DNA of 17,288 bases from Bacteroidetes bacterium UBA4408 (lineage in GTDB: Bacteria > Bacteroidota > Bacteroidia > UBA4408), in contig DGQS01000201.1 of NCBI GenBank assembly GCA_002389785.1, forward strand, positions 1-17,288. The letters run 5' to 3'. Under the pieces are notes generated by a model. It was not told where the DNA came from and did no database searches. It saw nothing but the letters and a program-made list of their open reading frames with translations. The position numbers and the translations under genes were made by a program. Below are positions 14,936 through 17,288 of this stretch, one piece after another. Numbering within the stretch: the first letter of the stretch is position 1; each line of letters begins with the position of its first letter.

Positions 14936-15834
14936 GCTAGTAGTTCATCAATTTGGTGAATACCGGCTTTGCTGTTTGAATTATTTATCCAATTAATTTC
15001 GTTGTCTTTTCGAAACCAGGTTAACTGCCTTTTCGCATATCTTCTGGTGTTTTGTTGTATGAGTTGAACAGCATTTTCTAAACTCATCTTATTTTCAAAA
15101 CAATCGAATAATTCAGAATAACCTACTGTTTTTAATGCTTTCAAATGTTTAAATGGCTCCAGTGATTTAGCCTCTTTAAGCAATCCCGACTCCATCATTT
15201 TTAAAACACGCGAATTAATTCGTTCGTATAATTCAGAACGTTCTAACTGTAGTCCTATTTTAATAATTCGAAAATTATTTTTCCTTTTAGCACCACTTCT
15301 TAATTCTGAAAACTTTTTCCCGCTTAACAAACAAACTTCAATTGCCCGAATTAAACGATGCGGATTATTTTTATCTATTAGTTGATAATACTCCGGATCG
15401 AGTTCCTCTAATTTTTTTTGCAAGGAGCTAATACCTTCTTGTTGCATTAAAAGCATCAATTGGCTTTTGACTTCAGGTTGTGATTCCGGCAATTCATCCA
15501 ATCCATTGCAAAAAGCATCGCAATACAAACCACTGCCACCAACCATGATAAGCAAATTGTGCTTTTGAAATAATTTATGCGCTACCTGATGTGCCTCTTT
15601 TTCAAAATCTGCAACAGTATAATTTTGATGGATGGAAACATGACCAATTAAATGATGTGGTACCTGATACATTTCTTCTGCAGTGGGTCGGGCTGTTCCA
15701 ATATTCATCTCTCGATAAATTTGCCGCGAATCGGAAGAAATTATTTCGGTATTGTATTTTTTTGCCAATTCAATTGCCAGAGCAGTTTTTCCAACTGCTG
15801 TAGGTCCACAAACAAGCAAAAGTGTAGGTTGCAT
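14932..15834 (-). CDS. miaA: tRNA dimethylallyltransferase
   Basis: MiaA transfers a dimethylallyl group to N6 of A37 in tRNAs that read UNN codons, the first step toward ms2i6A. The 300-residue protein has the P-loop GPTAVGKT (10-17), the DSRQIYREMNIGTARP segment (35-50) with the catalytic Asp35, PHHLIGHV (59-66), VGGSGLYCDAF (98-108), the NPHRLIRAIEV signature (156-166) and the C-terminal TVGYSELFD and QNTRRYAKRQLTWFRKD (261-277) that clamps the tRNA anticodon loop. Length is normal. It starts 14 bases after the stop of the pRiA4b ORF-3 family gene on the same strand, so the two are probably cotranscribed. The ATG chosen puts the P-loop at the usual distance. Confidence 0.97.
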   Translation of the reverse strand: MQPTLLLVCGPTAVGKTALAIELAKKYNTEIISSDSRQIYREMNIGTARPTAEEMYQVPHHLIGHVSIHQNYTVADFEKEAHQVAHKLFQKHNLLIMVGGSGLYCDAFCNGLDELPESQPEVKSQLMLLMQQEGISSLQKKLEELDPEYYQLIDKNNPHRLIRAIEVCLLSGKKFSELRSGAKRKNNFRIIKIGLQLERSELYERINSRVLKMMESGLLKEAKSLEPFKHLKALKTVGYSELFDCFENKMSLENAVQLIQQNTRRYAKRQLTWFRKDNEINWINNSNSKAGIHQIDELLA

Positions 15835-15848
15835 TCGTGTGAAAGAAA

Positions 15849-16571
15849 TTACTCTTCCATGTTTTCATCGAGTTGTTCAAACTCATCTTCGGGGCTATCT
15901 TCTAACATATCATCTTCATCTTCCCCATCTGTTTTCTCGCTATCATCAAAGCTGGTTTCGTCCTCTAATTCATCTTCTCCTTCTTCACCAAAACCATCCG
16001 CCAAATCATCGTCATCTTTCAAAACTGCCGCTCCGGTAAACTCGTCTTCATCAAAAATTTTTTCAACTTGAATTTTCTTTGATTTTGATTTTGGTTTTTC
16101 ATCTTCATCCTCCTCAGAATTTGAAGGAGCAAACTTTTGAACTTTATACTGTCGAATCGCCACACCTACCGTCTTTACTGTACGTGGGTATAAAACTGTA
16201 GCATCTTCCGGAGTTAATTTTATAAGCTCAACAGTAAATATCCAAGCAGCATTTTCTACTTTATCGAAATCGAAATAATAAATTAGCTTTTGATGCGGAT
16301 CATCAATGAAATCACAGAGATAAGTTTTTTGGGATTTGGATTTTCCTTTTTTGTCCTCAGATTCACGCGTTATTTGCAATGGAACTTCCTTTTCCCTTCT
16401 CCAGTAATCATTGCTGATGTAAAAAGTAGCATTCTTACTAGCATCAAATCCAATTGCTTGTTGAATAGCTTCATGTAAATCGTAAAAGCTTTGACTGGAA
16501 AGGATTTCGATATCTCTATAAATGTCTGTATGGTCTTCAAACGAAACTCTAAATCTGTATACTGCTGCCAT
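15849..16571 (-). CDS. pRiA4b ORF-3 (IS1096 TnpR-like) family protein with acidic tail
   Basis: The N-terminal 150 residues fit the plasmid pRiA4b ORF-3 family (PF07929-like). The opening YRFRVSFEDHTDIYRDIEI (5-23) is followed by the helix SFYDLHEAIQQAIGF (28-42), FYISNDYWRRE (50-60), YLCDFIDDPHQKLIYYFDF (84-102) ending in the usual Y-x-Y/F-D-F strand, and WIFTVELIKL (110-119). Residues about 152-240 are very rich in Asp and Glu, with a short Lys patch (161-166), and probably disordered. The IS1096 name is historical; no transposase or terminal repeats are near, so this is not evidence of a mobile element. It lies between the CCA-adding enzyme and miaA on the same strand, which suggests a link to tRNA maturation or nucleic-acid binding, but no function is established. 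Confidence 0.8.
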   Translation of the reverse strand: MAAVYRFRVSFEDHTDIYRDIEILSSQSFYDLHEAIQQAIGFDASKNATFYISNDYWRREKEVPLQITRESEDKKGKSKSQKTYLCDFIDDPHQKLIYYFDFDKVENAAWIFTVELIKLTPEDATVLYPRTVKTVGVAIRQYKVQKFAPSNSEEDEDEKPKSKSKKIQVEKIFDEDEFTGAAVLKDDDDLADGFGEEGEDELEDETSFDDSEKTDGEDEDDMLEDSPEDEFEQLDENMEE

Positions 16572-16618
16572 CGGATAATTCTTAATTAAACTAAATTTCT
16601 AGCTCTTAATTTGTACTG

Positions 16619-16650
16619 TGAAAATAGAATTAATATTCAACAAACTCAAA
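16619..16650 (-). promoter_or_regulatory. Weak promoter candidate for the pRiA4b ORF-3/miaA pair
   Basis: On the minus strand TTTG (16650-16647), a 20-base gap and TATTTTCA (16626-16619) give an acceptable -33 box and spacing with a -7 element that misses the last two consensus positions. It lies about 50 bases before the start codon at 16571. Tentative only. Confidence 0.25.
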
Positions 16651-16710
16651 CATTATCATCGAAATTTTCTACTCAAAACGGCTGTAAACATACAATGAAC
16701 AGAAATTAAA

Positions 16711-17288
16711 TCAGTTATCGATTTCAATTGTGAGTCCAATCTCCTTTCCTTTTTCCAACATAAATTTGTAAGCATCTTCATAATTATTTGCTAAATCACC
16801 ATCAAGGATAGCATCACGTATTGCATTTTTTATTACACCGATTTCAATAGAAGGCTTAATGTTAAATGTCTTCATTATATCTTCCCCGGTAATGGGAGGT
16901 TGCCAATTGCGCAGGTGATCCTTTTCTTCAACTTCCTTTAGCTTTTGTCGGACGAGTTCATAGTTTGCTTTGTAGCGGCTAACTTTTGAAGGATTCTTAG
17001 ATGTAATATCCGCATCACAGAGCAACATTAAATCATCAATATCGTCTCCGGCATCAAAGAGTAAACGTCGCACTGCCGAATCGGTAACAATGCTCTTTGC
17101 AAGCACAATTGGGCGAAGGTGAAGCAATACAAGTTTTTGCACATAATTCATTTTTTCATTGAGTGGTAATTTAAGCTCTGCAAAAATTTTAGGAACCATG
17201 CGTGAACCTTTGTCCTCGTGACCATGAAAAGTCCAGCCGTGCCCTTCTTCAAAACGCTTGGTATGTGGTTTTGCAATATCGTGTAAAA
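16711..17288 (-). CDS. CCA tRNA nucleotidyltransferase (HD-domain type), N-terminal part outside window
   Basis: The frame continues beyond the internal Met at 17199 to the right edge, adding [17 protein letters not shown] and then [12 protein letters not shown], so 192 C-terminal residues are visible. LHDIAKP is the HD metal-binding motif of the HD-domain tRNA nucleotidyltransferases that add CCA to tRNA 3' ends. HGHEDKGS supplies the later His residues of the HD domain. [22 protein letters not shown] and the final [34 protein letters not shown] match the C-terminal tRNA-binding region (G-x-D-(I/L)-M then P-x-x-x-(I/V)-G). The nucleotidyltransferase head, with its GGxxRD and DxD motifs, must lie beyond the window. 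A shorter start at Met 17199 would cut the HD domain in half and is rejected. It is upstream of the pRiA4b ORF-3 family gene and miaA on the same strand, separated by 139 bases. Confidence 0.88.
   Translation of the reverse strand, partial: LHDIAKPHTKRFEEGHGWTFHGHEDKGSRMVPKIFAELKLPLNEKMNYVQKLVLLHLRPIVLAKSIVTDSAVRRLLFDAGDDIDDLMLLCDADITSKNPSKVSRYKANYELVRQKLKEVEEKDHLRNWQPPITGEDIMKTFNIKPSIEIGVIKNAIRDAILDGDLANNYEDAYKFMLEKGKEIGLTIEIDN

Noticed and set aside
15652..16071. Serine-rich open frame on the plus strand opposite the acidic tail and miaA
   Set aside because: It is the antisense of Asp/Glu codon repeats plus the start of miaA, and its low-complexity Ser runs follow from that. It has no domain or start signal.
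15849..16571. Mobile element, because the family is named after an IS1096 passenger protein
   Set aside because: There is no transposase, terminal inverted repeat or target duplication nearby, and the gene sits between core tRNA-maturation genes.
1..17288. A new defence system, prophage, CRISPR array or genomic island
   Set aside because: I found no nuclease-helicase pairs, toxin-antitoxin pairs, integrases, tRNA-flanked repeats or regular spaced repeats, and codon use looks even across the window.

Overview
The window looks like a chromosomal segment from a low-GC member of the Bacteroidota. The evidence is the gene content (a DUF4340 protein beside dnaN, a DUF6089-like outer-membrane barrel, a pRiA4b ORF-3 family protein beside miaA), the TAnnTTTG-type -7 promoter elements, and the near absence of Shine-Dalgarno sequences. 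The presence of kdsA implies a Gram-negative cell that makes LPS. No rRNA, tRNA, CRISPR array, transposase, integrase or phage gene was seen. Most of the window is ordinary core chromosome.

Left part (1-5710). A truncated SPFH/band-7 membrane protein is read leftward off the edge. It is divergent from a DUF4340 protein, which is followed by dnaN and a strong terminator. A 328-base spacer then separates dnaN from a leftward outer-membrane barrel gene with its own terminator. Divergent from the barrel is a nitronate monooxygenase/FabK-type flavoprotein, which converges on a small four-helix membrane protein.

Middle part (5874-9917). kdsA (Kdo-8-P synthase, metal-dependent type by its ligands), an SDR oxidoreductase whose start codon overlaps the kdsA stop, and a two-domain VOC protein form a likely operon closed by a terminator. 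Ten bases after that hairpin begins an exported thioredoxin-domain protein.

Pyrimidine region (10065-13425). An NCS1 nucleobase/hydantoin permease, a yeast-type cytosine deaminase two bases downstream, and a dihydropyrimidinase/D-hydantoinase look like an uptake-and-hydrolysis cassette for pyrimidines or related cyclic ureides. The reductase and ureidopropionase needed for the standard reductive pathway are not in the window, so the true substrate is open. This is the most interesting functional unit here.

Right part (13427-17288). An unrecognised exported protein is followed by a DUF1223 protein that lacks the second Cys of its CxxC motif. Then comes a leftward tRNA-maturation group: miaA, an acidic-tailed pRiA4b ORF-3 family protein, and the C-terminal part of an HD-domain CCA-adding enzyme running off the right edge.

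The main sequence-level oddity is dnaN. The conserved N-terminal residues K-F-I-V-S-S are encoded in frame upstream of the first usable start codon, but no start codon precedes them. A GTG sits two bases out of frame, as if a GA dinucleotide had been duplicated. I found no convincing new defence or mobile system.
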